From positions 220,127 through 284,126 of the forward strand of contig JBHYCS010000001.1 of the NCBI GenBank assembly GCA_051861445.1: DNA of 64,000 nt. Direction: 5' to 3'. Positions within the stretch are counted from its first letter, which is position 1, and every line of letters starts with the position of its first letter. Positions 1 through 8,971 of the stretch are shown one piece after another. Source of the DNA: Parasediminibacterium sp051861445. GTDB taxonomy: Bacteria > Bacteroidota > Bacteroidia > Chitinophagales > Chitinophagaceae. Under the pieces are notes generated by a model. That model worked only from the letters and a program-made list of their open reading frames with translations, made no database searches and was not told the DNA's origin. The translations under genes were made by a program, and so were the position numbers.

Positions 1-800
1 GTAACATCTTTTGTAATGGTTAAAACATTTTCTACTTCATATTGCTTGTTAAACAAAGGAATCATATTTACAGAAAAATATCCAAATCCTCTTTTTGTGG
101 AAATCGTTCCTACTTCATAGTTTACAATTTGGCTTGTTTCAATTGCATGCTCTAATTGTTCAATAAACAAATCTGTGTGTGGATGATTGGGTAAAACCTC
201 TCTTGGTGTTTTGTCAATAAAGTCTTCGTCGTTAAGTGTTGTAATCGATTTAATTGAATCGTTTATAAACTTATACTTCAAATCTTTGCTCATTAATGTA
301 ATTAAATCGGGATTATTATTTACCAATGTTTTAAACTGTTCTTCACTGTCTCTTAGTTTTTGGTTGGCTATTTGTAATGCAGCTGTTTGGTCATCAATAA
401 TCTTTTGTAGTTGTGCTGGTGATTTTAAGTTAAAAGCCTCTGGTAAAATTTTATATAAACCAATTAACGTAGCTGTAGAAATAAGTGCGGTAACAAATAA
501 TAAAGTGGCATTGAGTCGGTATAAAGGATACCAAAACATAATGGCATCTGTAATGTGTGTAAACCCACAAAAAATAATGAAAAGACTAAATAAAATAAAT
601 ACCCTTCTGAAGGGAACATCTTTTCTTTTTCGAAGAAAAAAAGCAATCATACATGGAATACCCAAATATGCAATTCCGATGTTGATATTGCTTAAAATGT
701 ATAACCATCCATGAGTATCAGTCCATCTTCCACAAATCCATCTTGGCATAAAGCCTGTTGTATCAAATAGTTTTTGGAAAAACTCAATTATTGCATTCAT
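1..800 (-). CDS. Ethylene-receptor-like sensor histidine kinase, N-terminal part (gene runs off the left edge)
   Basis: The reading frame opens at ATG 798-800 and stays open to base 1, giving 266 residues without the C-terminus. Residues 32-115 form three membrane helices that resemble the ethylene-binding domain of plant ETR1 and cyanobacterial Etr1. They include IAYLGIP (43-49) and FCGFTH (77-82), whose Cys78 and His82 match the copper-binding Cys65 and His69 of ETR1. The position of ETR1 Asp25 is Asn38 here. A short coiled coil (about 128-150) leads into a PAS domain (about 152-266, starting SEEQFKTLVNNNPDL). The histidine kinase part is inferred, since it lies outside the window. The signal sensed is unknown; ethylene binding is possible but unproven. 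Confidence 0.85.
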   Translation of the reverse strand, partial: MNAIIEFFQKLFDTTGFMPRWICGRWTDTHGWLYILSNINIGIAYLGIPCMIAFFLRKRKDVPFRRVFILFSLFIIFCGFTHITDAIMFWYPLYRLNATLLFVTALISTATLIGLYKILPEAFNLKSPAQLQKIIDDQTAALQIANQKLRDSEEQFKTLVNNNPDLITLMSKDLKYKFINDSIKSITTLNDEDFIDKTPREVLPNHPHTDLFIEQLEHAIETSQIVNYEVGTISTKRGFGYFSVNMIPLFNKQYEVENVLTITKDV

Positions 801-1079
801 AAGCTTTTATTTTCAATGAGCAAACAAAAGACGCAAGTGTAAGAGGCATGAAAATAGGACATTTTATAACAAATATTAAAAAAAGCTTAATTAAATTTTA
901 AACGGCAATTTGAATCATTACATTTTCAGTCAGTTTGGCATTATGCTGTCAAAAACTTATACAATATTCGTTTTACGGAATTTTGGCATCAAATTCGTTG
1001 TTATAACATTAGTTGAATTATATTGCAACTGTTTTTAAAATTATTTGTTACAATCAAAAATCTTTAAACAAAAACATTT

Positions 1080-1640
1080 ATGAAAAAAGTTTTCTTAGCT
1101 ATTGCATTCGTAGCTGCAACAATTGGTATTTTTTCTTTTACCAACAAAGTTGGTGATGTGTACAGCGTAAACACAAAATCTAGCAAAATTGAGTGGGTTG
1201 GTTCAAAAACAGGAGGATCTCATCCTGGTTATTTTTTACTAAAAGCTGGTGAAGTAATGGTACAAGGTGGCAAATTAACTGGTGGTAAATTTATTATCGA
1301 CCTAGCAAGCTTAAAAGTAACCGATGGTGCTGGTGAAAAATTAGAAGGGCATTTAAAAGCTCCAGATTTCTTTGATTTTGCAAAAGGAACAGAAGCTGTT
1401 TACGAAATTACAGGCGTGAAATATAGTAGTGCTACTGCTGCTTCAATTGAAGGTAAATTAACTTTAAAAGGTGTTACAGCTCCTGTAAACTTTAATGCAA
1501 CAATTAGTGCTGCAGATGCAAAGAATTTTGCTGGTGAAGCATCTTTTAAATTAGACAGAACTGCTTTTGGCATTAATTATGGCATTGGCAAAGTTGCTAA
1601 TGAAGTAGATATTAAAGTAAGCTTAGTAGCTTCAAAATAA
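1080..1640 (+). CDS. YceI family polyisoprenoid-binding-like exported protein
   Basis: This 186-residue protein has an N-terminal hydrophobic export segment (residues 1-20, MKKVFLAIAFVAATIGIFSF) followed by a single lipocalin-like YceI domain. Family hallmarks are SKIEWVGSKTGGSHPGYF near residues 35-52, a long beta-rich middle, and ALDRTAFGI-type ending seen here as KLDRTAFGINYG. YceI proteins bind isoprenoid lipids in the periplasm, but their physiological role is not settled. The gene stands alone, with about 280 bases upstream and a terminator hairpin directly after the stop. Length is normal for the family. The start is the only ATG before the signal sequence. Confidence 0.9.
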   Translation: MKKVFLAIAFVAATIGIFSFTNKVGDVYSVNTKSSKIEWVGSKTGGSHPGYFLLKAGEVMVQGGKLTGGKFIIDLASLKVTDGAGEKLEGHLKAPDFFDFAKGTEAVYEITGVKYSSATAASIEGKLTLKGVTAPVNFNATISAADAKNFAGEASFKLDRTAFGINYGIGKVANEVDIKVSLVASK

Positions 1641-1665
1641 GTTTTTGATACCCTGGCTGAAAAAG

Positions 1666-1701
1666 AACCCTATCACATTTCATTATGTGTAGGGTTTTTT
1701 T
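1666..1701 (+). terminator. Rho-independent terminator after yceI
   Basis: AACCCTA-TCACAT pairs with ATGTG-TAGGGTT around a short loop, with one bulged base, and is followed by seven T. It lies 26 bases past the yceI stop codon. Confidence 0.8.
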
Positions 1702-1807
1702 ATTGTTGTTTTTGAAAGCTGTGTACAGTTATATTAAATCGAAATAATTTTTTAACATGCTGGTATTTTGTAGCTATTTTAGCAATATTTAGCATCATTT
1801 ATCTCGT

Positions 1808-2839
1808 ATGAAAAAAATTATTGGTTACTTATTAATAGCAGCAATTGTTTTCGGTGGAATAGTTGTATGGATGTATGTTGGCAGTACAACTGCTTTTGAA
1901 GGAAACAGCGAAAGTTTTGTAATTACTGCAGAAAAAAACAATGCTACAGATGTTGTAGCATTATTGAAAGAAAAAAAAATTATCTCAAACGGTTTTGCCT
2001 TTTCATTGTTAGCCAATCAATTTCACATTTGGGATAAATTAAAACCAGGAAAATTTGAGGTAAAAAAAGGAGCAAACTTGATAGATATTGCAAGAATGCT
2101 AAGAAGTAACAGACAGGTTTCTGTGAAATTAATAATTAATAAAATAAGAACCACACAAGATTTAGCCGATTTGTTGGCAAAAAATTTCGACTTCGACGCT
2201 CAATATGCTTACAATTATTTAACCAATAACGATTCGTTGCAAAAATTTGGTGTAACTGCTGAAACCTTGTTTACCATTATTATTCCCAACACCTACGAAT
2301 TTTATTACAATGCTAGCCTCACCAAAATTTTGTTCAAAATAAAAGCCTATTCTAACAGTTTTTGGGAGCAAGAAAATAGAATTGAATTAGCTGCCAACAT
2401 GGGTTTTACACCAAATGAAGTGTATACAATTGCATCTATAGTAGAAGAAGAAACCAACAAAACAAGTGATAAAGGCAAAATTGCTAGCGTTTACATCAAC
2501 CGTTTACACAAAGGAATGCCTTTACAAGCTGATCCTACCATTCGTTTTGCAATGAACGATTTTACTATTAAAAGAGTATTAGAAGGACATTTGAAAGTAA
2601 ACTCTCCTTACAATACTTATAAAAATCGAGGATTACCACCTGGTCCTGTTTGTACACCAAGCAGTAATACGCTTAACGAAGTGTTGCATGCACCAACTAC
2701 CGATTATATTTTCTTTGTAGCAAAAGCCGACTTTAGTGGATACAGCAATTTTAGTAACAACTTTGCCCAACATGTGCAATATGCCAACGAATACCGAAAA
2801 GCATTAGATGTGTATTTAGCCAATAAACAAAGCAAATAA
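1808..2839 (+). CDS. mltG: Endolytic murein transglycosylase MltG
   Basis: This 343-residue protein has one N-terminal membrane helix (about 5-26) and a large periplasmic YceG/MltG domain. The catalytic region ASIVEEETN carries Glu213, which matches the catalytic Glu218 of E. coli MltG; it is followed by INRL and GMPLQADPTIRFA, then NSPYNTY and GLPPGP, all family signatures. MltG cleaves nascent glycan strands near the inner membrane and helps set peptidoglycan chain length. Upstream is a 167-base gap after yceI. The yihY-like gene follows within six bases and is probably co-transcribed. Confidence 0.95.
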   Translation: MKKIIGYLLIAAIVFGGIVVWMYVGSTTAFEGNSESFVITAEKNNATDVVALLKEKKIISNGFAFSLLANQFHIWDKLKPGKFEVKKGANLIDIARMLRSNRQVSVKLIINKIRTTQDLADLLAKNFDFDAQYAYNYLTNNDSLQKFGVTAETLFTIIIPNTYEFYYNASLTKILFKIKAYSNSFWEQENRIELAANMGFTPNEVYTIASIVEEETNKTSDKGKIASVYINRLHKGMPLQADPTIRFAMNDFTIKRVLEGHLKVNSPYNTYKNRGLPPGPVCTPSSNTLNEVLHAPTTDYIFFVAKADFSGYSNFSNNFAQHVQYANEYRKALDVYLANKQSK

Positions 2840-2844
2840 TAGCA

Positions 2845-3804
2845 TTGACCAAATTAGAACGTATTTTACTACGATTACCACCTGTTGCTTTTATCAATAA
2901 AAAAAGCAAGGAAATTTATTTACCCGGATTTCAAAAACTACCGCTATATGATGTAGTAACTTTTTTCTTTCAACAAATTAATAGAGTAGGGTTAAACGAA
3001 CGTGCTGCAGCTATTTCTTTCAACTTAATTATGGCTTTGCCGGCTGCTTTAATTTTTTTATTTTCCATTATTCCCTATTTACCAGAATCTGAAAGTTTTG
3101 AAACACAGATTTTAAGTTTTTTTAAAGATGTTTCTCCCAATTCTAGCACGTATATATTCATTCGTGGCATTTTAAAAGATTTATTAAAAAAACAAGTGGG
3201 TATTTTTTCTTTTGGCTTTTTATTATTGGTGTTTTATGCATCCAATGCAATGATGGGAATTATTAGAACGTTTGACAAATCGATTCAAGAAAACAAAGTT
3301 TACTTTTTGCACCAACGATGGAGAGCTGTTCGTTTAACAGTTTTCTTAATATTATTAGTAATTGCTTCTGCTACTCTGTTAATTGGACAAGACCAATTGA
3401 TTGCACTGTTGAAAAATGTGTTTCACATGAAGCGTAAAGCAAGATTATTTTGGTGGAACAATGTAAGATGGGTGGTTTTAATTGGCTTTTTATTTTATGG
3501 CATTGCGTTTATTTACAAATTTGCACCTTCAGTAAAAAAGCGTTGGCCGCTTGTAACACCAGGTTCTTTAATGGCAACGTTTTTAACCTTAATTACCACC
3601 ATATTATTTAGTTATTGGATAAATCATTTTGCTACCTACGATAAAGTATATGGATCTATAGGAACAGTATTGGTAATTATGCTGCTTATTTTTATAAATG
3701 CACTTATTTTATTAATTGGCTTTGAACTAAACGTCAGTATTTTTCAATTACTAGCAGCAGCAGAAAAAAGAAAGTTGTTGGAGGAAGAAAAGCGAAATCC
3801 ATAA
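2845..3804 (+). CDS. YihY/BrkB family inner-membrane protein
   Basis: The predicted protein has 319 residues with about six membrane helices and the YihY motifs RAAAISFNLIMALPAALIFL (about 53-72), ASNAMMG and YGSIGTVLVIMLL. BrkB/YihY proteins are integral membrane proteins of uncertain function; the old RNase BN label is wrong for this family. The chosen start is TTG at 2845, because a TAA lies in frame at 2824-2826 and the first ATG would delete the conserved N-terminal part. The start sits five bases after the mltG stop, which suggests translational coupling. The non-ATG start is inference. Confidence 0.88.
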   Translation: MTKLERILLRLPPVAFINKKSKEIYLPGFQKLPLYDVVTFFFQQINRVGLNERAAAISFNLIMALPAALIFLFSIIPYLPESESFETQILSFFKDVSPNSSTYIFIRGILKDLLKKQVGIFSFGFLLLVFYASNAMMGIIRTFDKSIQENKVYFLHQRWRAVRLTVFLILLVIASATLLIGQDQLIALLKNVFHMKRKARLFWWNNVRWVVLIGFLFYGIAFIYKFAPSVKKRWPLVTPGSLMATFLTLITTILFSYWINHFATYDKVYGSIGTVLVIMLLIFINALILLIGFELNVSIFQLLAAAEKRKLLEEEKRNP

Positions 3805-3882
3805 TACTGGTATTTTATAAACTAAATTTAAAATTTGCAATGAAATGTCAAGATAATTAGTCTAACTGTATAAACAATGCAT

Positions 3883-4272
3883 ATGAAAAAAATATTTCTT
3901 TTTGCCGTAGTTGTTTGTACACTACATATTGGTTGCGATAAAGTACCAGATGAAACCGATTTAGGACAAGTAAAAGATGTAATTGTAAAACAAGTAGACG
4001 GTATTTGTGGAGATGCCATTTTTGAAATTATGGATACCAACTATAAATCGTTGGGTGAACAAAATTTTGAGTACAAAGGTGTTATTTACAATGGTGTTTT
4101 TAGTACAAGTACCACTTGTGCTAATTTAACTCCAATTGCTTACAACGATACCAATCCTACTACCAAATATTATAAAGTAACCATCTCAAAATCTCCATTA
4201 ACTACTTGCAGTATTGCAATTTGTATGGCCACTTTAAGCAAAATGCCAACAATACGTTTTTACATAAAATAA
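3883..4272 (+). CDS. Small hypothetical lipoprotein
   Basis: This protein of about 129 residues is not one I recognise. It starts with a lipoprotein signal (MKKIFLFAVVVCTLHIGC), with the lipobox Cys at residue 18, followed by an Asp/Glu-rich stretch. Several cysteines follow in the mature part, which could form disulfides in the periplasm. An alternative ATG six bases upstream (3877) adds Met-His only. It is separated from the YihY gene by 78 bases and ends at a hairpin shared with the convergent efflux operon. Export and lipidation are well supported; function is unknown. Confidence 0.7.
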   Translation: MKKIFLFAVVVCTLHIGCDKVPDETDLGQVKDVIVKQVDGICGDAIFEIMDTNYKSLGEQNFEYKGVIYNGVFSTSTTCANLTPIAYNDTNPTTKYYKVTISKSPLTTCSIAICMATLSKMPTIRFYIK

Positions 4273-4273
4273 A

Positions 4274-4308
4274 AACAAATGCTGTAACCATAAATTACAG
4301 CATTTGTT
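4274..4308. terminator. Bidirectional terminator between lipoprotein gene and efflux operon 1
   Basis: A perfect 14-base stem, AACAAATGCTGTAA with TTACAGCATTTGTT, flanks a seven-base loop, with T runs on the plus side and A runs on the other. It sits between two convergent genes and can serve both strands. Confidence 0.88.
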
Positions 4309-4323
4309 TTTGTAAGCATATTG

Positions 4324-5766
4324 TTAACGCCAACCTCCTCCTAAAGCTTTATACAATTGAATGGCAGAAATAAACAAATTTCGTTTTGTGTTTATGGCTT
4401 CAATATTGGCATCTAAAGCATTTCTTCTTGTGGTTAAAACTTCTAGGTAAGTTGCTTGTCCGGCTTTGTATAAATTATCGGCCGTTGTAATTGCAGAAAT
4501 TAATGTATTGGTTTCTTGTTCTTTTAAACTTAACTGAGCTCTAGTATTTTCTACTGCTTGCAGTTGCGTTTGTACTTCGGCAATACTTTTTTGTACCACA
4601 TCTTTATACTTAAAATAGGCTTCTTTATTAGTCGCCTGGGCAATTAACCAATTTGCCTCGTTTTGTTTTTTGGTGAAAATAGGAAAGTGCATGCCTCCTA
4701 TCAATCCAAATGCAATACTTTCTGGTGAAATCAATTTTGTAACACTAAAAGAAGATAAACCAATGTATGGATTGATAGAAAAAGAAGGAAAATAAGCCAA
4801 ACGAGCTATGTTGATATTACCCTTACTTTTTTCAAGTTCTAAGGTTGCCATTTGAATATCTGGTCTATTATTTAATAGCATCGAAATATTACCTGCCATC
4901 AAGTTGATAGGCAACTCTTTTTTCAAAAACGATTTTGAGCGAACAATTGTTTGCTGTTGTTTACCACATAAATAGTTGATTTGATTTTCAACGGCAACAA
5001 TTTGTTGTTTTACATCAAACATCAATGCCATTGTTTTTAAATATTGTGCTTCAAATTGTTGAACAGCCAATTCATTGGCTCTTCCTGCTTCTTTTTGAAT
5101 TTTTACAATTTCAAATGCATCTTTTTGAAGTGTACCGTTGTTGTTTAAAATCAATAATTCTTCGTCTAAAGCAAGCAATTCATAATATAAGCTTGCTAAG
5201 GTTGCTACAATTTCGGTGGTTAACAAATGCCTTTCTGCTTGTAATATATCTACATCCAAAGCTGCTACATTGGCTCTGGTTTTTAGTTGTCCCCAAACAT
5301 CAATTTCCCAATTACTTCTAAATCCTGTAAATAAATCAGGCGTTATTGCCGTAGGTACTCTTTGAGATGCACTAATGTTGTTGCTTTTATTTAAATCGTA
5401 GTTACCAACTCCATTCATGGTAAAATTTCCATATCGTTCAGCATTGGTTTGAATATTTGCTTGAAGAGATGGTTTCCTTAAATTTTTTGCCAATAACAAA
5501 TGGGCATTACTCATGTTTATTTTTTCTTGAAAAGCCAACAAGCCATTATTGCTTTGTAATGCTGTGTCAATCAGTTTTTTTAAATGTTCATCTTTAAATA
5601 AATTTTTCCATTCTGTTGCACCAATACTTATAGAATCGGTGATTTTTTTTCCTGCAGAATCAAAATATGTTTCTTTTAATATTGGTATTTCTAATGCTGT
5701 GTATTTTGGAGCTTTACATGCAACAAAGAATACACAAACACTAAGTATGGTTATATATCTATTCAT
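4324..5766 (-). CDS. RND efflux outer-membrane lipoprotein, NodT/OprM family (operon 1)
   Basis: This 480-residue TolC-like outer-membrane factor carries a lipobox, FVAC, with Cys17. The two OEP repeats show the usual landmarks: ITPDLFTGFRSNWEIDVWG around residues 145-163, LLNNRPDI near 285, and the C-terminal pattern GQATYLEVLTTRRNALDA ending in YKALGGGWR, typical of the NodT class. It forms the exit duct for the adaptor and pump encoded just upstream. It is the last gene of a four-gene minus-strand operon, 50 bases after the pump gene. It is a clear paralogue of the outer-membrane factor at 20251-21675, which has the same C-terminal YKALGGGWR. Confidence 0.94.
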   Translation of the reverse strand: MNRYITILSVCVFFVACKAPKYTALEIPILKETYFDSAGKKITDSISIGATEWKNLFKDEHLKKLIDTALQSNNGLLAFQEKINMSNAHLLLAKNLRKPSLQANIQTNAERYGNFTMNGVGNYDLNKSNNISASQRVPTAITPDLFTGFRSNWEIDVWGQLKTRANVAALDVDILQAERHLLTTEIVATLASLYYELLALDEELLILNNNGTLQKDAFEIVKIQKEAGRANELAVQQFEAQYLKTMALMFDVKQQIVAVENQINYLCGKQQQTIVRSKSFLKKELPINLMAGNISMLLNNRPDIQMATLELEKSKGNINIARLAYFPSFSINPYIGLSSFSVTKLISPESIAFGLIGGMHFPIFTKKQNEANWLIAQATNKEAYFKYKDVVQKSIAEVQTQLQAVENTRAQLSLKEQETNTLISAITTADNLYKAGQATYLEVLTTRRNALDANIEAINTKRNLFISAIQLYKALGGGWR

Positions 5767-5816
5767 TATTATAATTATTTGAAAATTGAATTAAAAATGG
5801 GCCTTTAATACTCGTC

Positions 5817-8800
5817 TTAATTAGATGGATTATTTTTTTTCTTAGCAAATAGATAATATAAACACGGGATAATCAATACACCTAAAACGGTACCTAACAA
5901 CATCCCTCCTGCTGCTGCTGTGCCAATGCTTCTATTACCCATTGCACCAGCACCTTTTGCAATAACCAATGGAATTAAGCCAGCAATAAACGCAAAACTT
6001 GTCATTAAAATCGGACGTAAACGAGCCACTGCACCGTTAATGGTTGCTTGTAAAGTATCAATTCCTTGTCTTCGTTGTTGTTCGGCAAATTCAATAATTA
6101 AAATGGCATTTTTACCGAGTAATCCTATCAGCATTACCAATGCTACTTGTGCATAAATGTTGTTTTCTAACCCTGCTAATTTTAAAGAAATGAAACTTCC
6201 TAAAATACCAACTGGTAATGACAGTAAAACAGGTAGTGGTAGTAGAAAACTTTCGTATTGTGCTGCCAAAACCAAGTACACGAACAAAATACAAATGATA
6301 AATATGTACATGGCTTGATTACCTGATAATATTTGTTCTCTAGTCATTCCACTCCATTCATAATCAAAGCCTTTGGGTAGTTTTTCTTTGGCAATTTTTT
6401 CAATTTCTGCAATCGCCTCACCACTACTAAATCCTTTTGCAGCATCACCATTAATTGTAGCAGATGTGTACATATTGTATCGAGTAAGTTGCTCTGGACC
6501 AAATACTCTTTCTAAACGAATAAATGCACTGTAAGGAACCATTTCTCCTTGGTCGCTTTTTACGTATAGTTTTAGAATATCATCGGGTGATTTTCTGAAT
6601 TCTGGTGATGTTTGTACCATTACTTTATACATCTGCCCAAAACGGATAAAATTGGTGGCATAATAGCTACCCAATAGTGTTTGTAAAGTTTCCATAGCAA
6701 CATCTACTGTAACCCCTTTTGCTGCAGCTGCATCTGCATTTACATGAATTAAATACTGTGGAAATGTAGGATCGAAACTGGTAAAAGCACTACCAATTAC
6801 TTTACTGCTTTTTAAACCAGCAATAAAGTTGTTTGTGGCTTCAGCAGTTTTGTCTAAATCTGTGCTTCTATTTTTATCTAATAATCTCAATTCAAAACCA
6901 CCGGCATTTCCAAAACCTGGAACAGTTGGTGGAGGGAAACATTCGATTTGAGCATCTACAATATGTTTGGTATCTTTTTGCAATGCAGCAATAATATCAG
7001 CAACATTTCTATCTCTTTCTTTCCATGATTTTAAACTAATCATACCCATTCCATAGCTAGCACCTGCTACCTCATTTACCAAGCTATATCCACTTAAGGT
7101 ACTTACGTTTTCTACCTCTTTGTATTGTTGTGCAATTTTTTGAATAGCACCCATTACAGCTTGTGTTCTTTCAACGGTGCTACCTGCTGGTGTAACAACG
7201 TTTACATAAATCATTCCTTGGTCTTCTGTTGGCATAAATCCACTTGGTAAAATTTTATTTACACCAACAATAGCAACAAACGTAATGACCATTACAGCCA
7301 TTGTTGCCAACCTTCTAGGAACCCATTTTACTAAAATTTGCTTGTATTTGTTTTCGGTATTGTTATAGCCATTATTAAACTTACTATAAAACTTTGTGAG
7401 CCAATTGGTTTTAGTATTGTGTTGATGTTTTAATAATAATGCACACAAAGCTGGTGTAAGTGTTAAAGCATTTATCCCTGATATTACAATTGAAATTGCC
7501 AATGTAAGTGAAAACTGTCTGTAAAACACACCAACTGGTCCACTTAAAAAAGCAACTGGAATAAACACTGCACTCATTACCAAAGTGATTGAAAATATGG
7601 CTGCTGTAATTTCTTTCATAGCTGCAATGGTTGCTTCTAATGCTGGCAAATGTTCTTGCTGCATTTTTACATGCACCGCTTCTACAACAACTATTGCATT
7701 ATCTACCACAATACCAATAGCCAAAACCAATGCAAACAATGTTAATAGATTAATTGAAAACCCTAGCATAAGCATGAATGATAAAGTACCAACTAATGCT
7801 ACAGGAACCGCTAATGCTGGAATAAGCGTAGATCTAAAATCTTGTAAGAAAATAAACACTACAATAAATACCAGTATAAATGCTTCGACGAGTGTTTTAA
7901 TAACCTCTTTCATAGAAGCATCTAAAAATCTACTTACATCATAAGCAAAGTTGTAATCCATTTTAGGCGGAAACTGCGTTTCTTTCAGCTCTACCATTCT
8001 AGCTTTAATATTGGCAATTACTTCTTTGGCATTACTACCTGGTCGTTGCTTAATCATGATACTAGCACTCGGTTTTCCATCGGTTTTGCTAATCATTCCA
8101 TAGCTCATAGTTCCGAATTCAACCTTTGCTACATCTTTCAATTTCAAAATACTTCCATCATTATTTGCCCGAATAACAACATCTTCATACTGTTTGGGTT
8201 CATAATATTTACCAGTATATTTTAAAACATATTGATTGGTTTGTTGCACATTTCCACCACTACTTTCACCCGTTTTACCCGGTGCAGCTTCTACGTTTTG
8301 GCTACGCAATGCTTTTATAATTTCATCTGTACCAATTTTATAGGCAAGCATTCTATCTGGTTGCAACCAAACCCTCATACTATATTCACGTTGCCCCATA
8401 ATTTCAGCAAAACCAACCCCTTCAATTCTTTTTAGCTCTTGCAATACATTAATGTCGGCAAAATTGTAAATAAACTCTTCATCAGCAGCAGCATCGTTGC
8501 TAATTACATTCAAGTACAGCAACATGCTATTTACTTCTTTTTCAGTGGTTACGCCTGCTTTAATTACCTCTTCTGGCAATTCGTCTAAAACGGTTGTAAC
8601 TCGGTTTTGTACGTTTACAGCAGCAATATCAGGGTCGGTACCAACTTTAAAAAAAACTTGAATTAATGTAGTACCGTTATTGCTACTTACAGAACTCATA
8701 TACGTCATTCCTGGCACACCATTAATGGCTCGTTCTAAAGGCGTAGTTACCGCTTTTGTACTTACTTCTGCATTTGCACCGGTATATTTTGCTGTAACAA

Positions 8801-8930
8801 TAACACTTGGAGGAACAATATCAGGAAACTGTGTAACAGGCAATTGAAACATTGCCAATACACCTAAAAGTGTTAAAAGTATAGAAATAACTAATGATAA
8901 AATGGGTCTTCGAATAAAAGTTTCAACCAT
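5817..8930 (-). CDS. RND efflux pump, HAE1/AcrB-like (operon 1)
   Basis: This 1037-residue inner-membrane pump has the two halves of the AcrB family, each with one N-terminal helix, a large periplasmic loop and five more helices. It has ETFIRRPILSLVISI at the N-terminus, INGVPGM in the pore domain, FALVLAIGIVVDNAIVVVEA in helix 4 and GLLGKNAILIIEFAEQ in helix 10. It should export hydrophobic compounds using the proton gradient. One oddity is that the AcrB Asp407-Asp408 proton-relay pair is Asp410-Asn411 here, while the paralogue at 21665-24889 keeps Asp-Asp. Substrates cannot be predicted from sequence. It lies 41 bases after the adaptor gene. Confidence 0.95.
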   Translation of the reverse strand: MVETFIRRPILSLVISILLTLLGVLAMFQLPVTQFPDIVPPSVIVTAKYTGANAEVSTKAVTTPLERAINGVPGMTYMSSVSSNNGTTLIQVFFKVGTDPDIAAVNVQNRVTTVLDELPEEVIKAGVTTEKEVNSMLLYLNVISNDAAADEEFIYNFADINVLQELKRIEGVGFAEIMGQREYSMRVWLQPDRMLAYKIGTDEIIKALRSQNVEAAPGKTGESSGGNVQQTNQYVLKYTGKYYEPKQYEDVVIRANNDGSILKLKDVAKVEFGTMSYGMISKTDGKPSASIMIKQRPGSNAKEVIANIKARMVELKETQFPPKMDYNFAYDVSRFLDASMKEVIKTLVEAFILVFIVVFIFLQDFRSTLIPALAVPVALVGTLSFMLMLGFSINLLTLFALVLAIGIVVDNAIVVVEAVHVKMQQEHLPALEATIAAMKEITAAIFSITLVMSAVFIPVAFLSGPVGVFYRQFSLTLAISIVISGINALTLTPALCALLLKHQHNTKTNWLTKFYSKFNNGYNNTENKYKQILVKWVPRRLATMAVMVITFVAIVGVNKILPSGFMPTEDQGMIYVNVVTPAGSTVERTQAVMGAIQKIAQQYKEVENVSTLSGYSLVNEVAGASYGMGMISLKSWKERDRNVADIIAALQKDTKHIVDAQIECFPPPTVPGFGNAGGFELRLLDKNRSTDLDKTAEATNNFIAGLKSSKVIGSAFTSFDPTFPQYLIHVNADAAAAKGVTVDVAMETLQTLLGSYYATNFIRFGQMYKVMVQTSPEFRKSPDDILKLYVKSDQGEMVPYSAFIRLERVFGPEQLTRYNMYTSATINGDAAKGFSSGEAIAEIEKIAKEKLPKGFDYEWSGMTREQILSGNQAMYIFIICILFVYLVLAAQYESFLLPLPVLLSLPVGILGSFISLKLAGLENNIYAQVALVMLIGLLGKNAILIIEFAEQQRRQGIDTLQATINGAVARLRPILMTSFAFIAGLIPLVIAKGAGAMGNRSIGTAAAGGMLLGTVLGVLIIPCLYYLFAKKKNNPSN

Positions 8931-8971
8931 GATAATAGTTTAATAATTAAGATTGATAGCAGATAATTTGT

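Noticed and set aside
187..714. 175-residue plus-strand frame near the left edge
   Set aside because: It lies antisense to the ethylene-receptor-like kinase, whose frame has clear domain matches; the plus frame has none.
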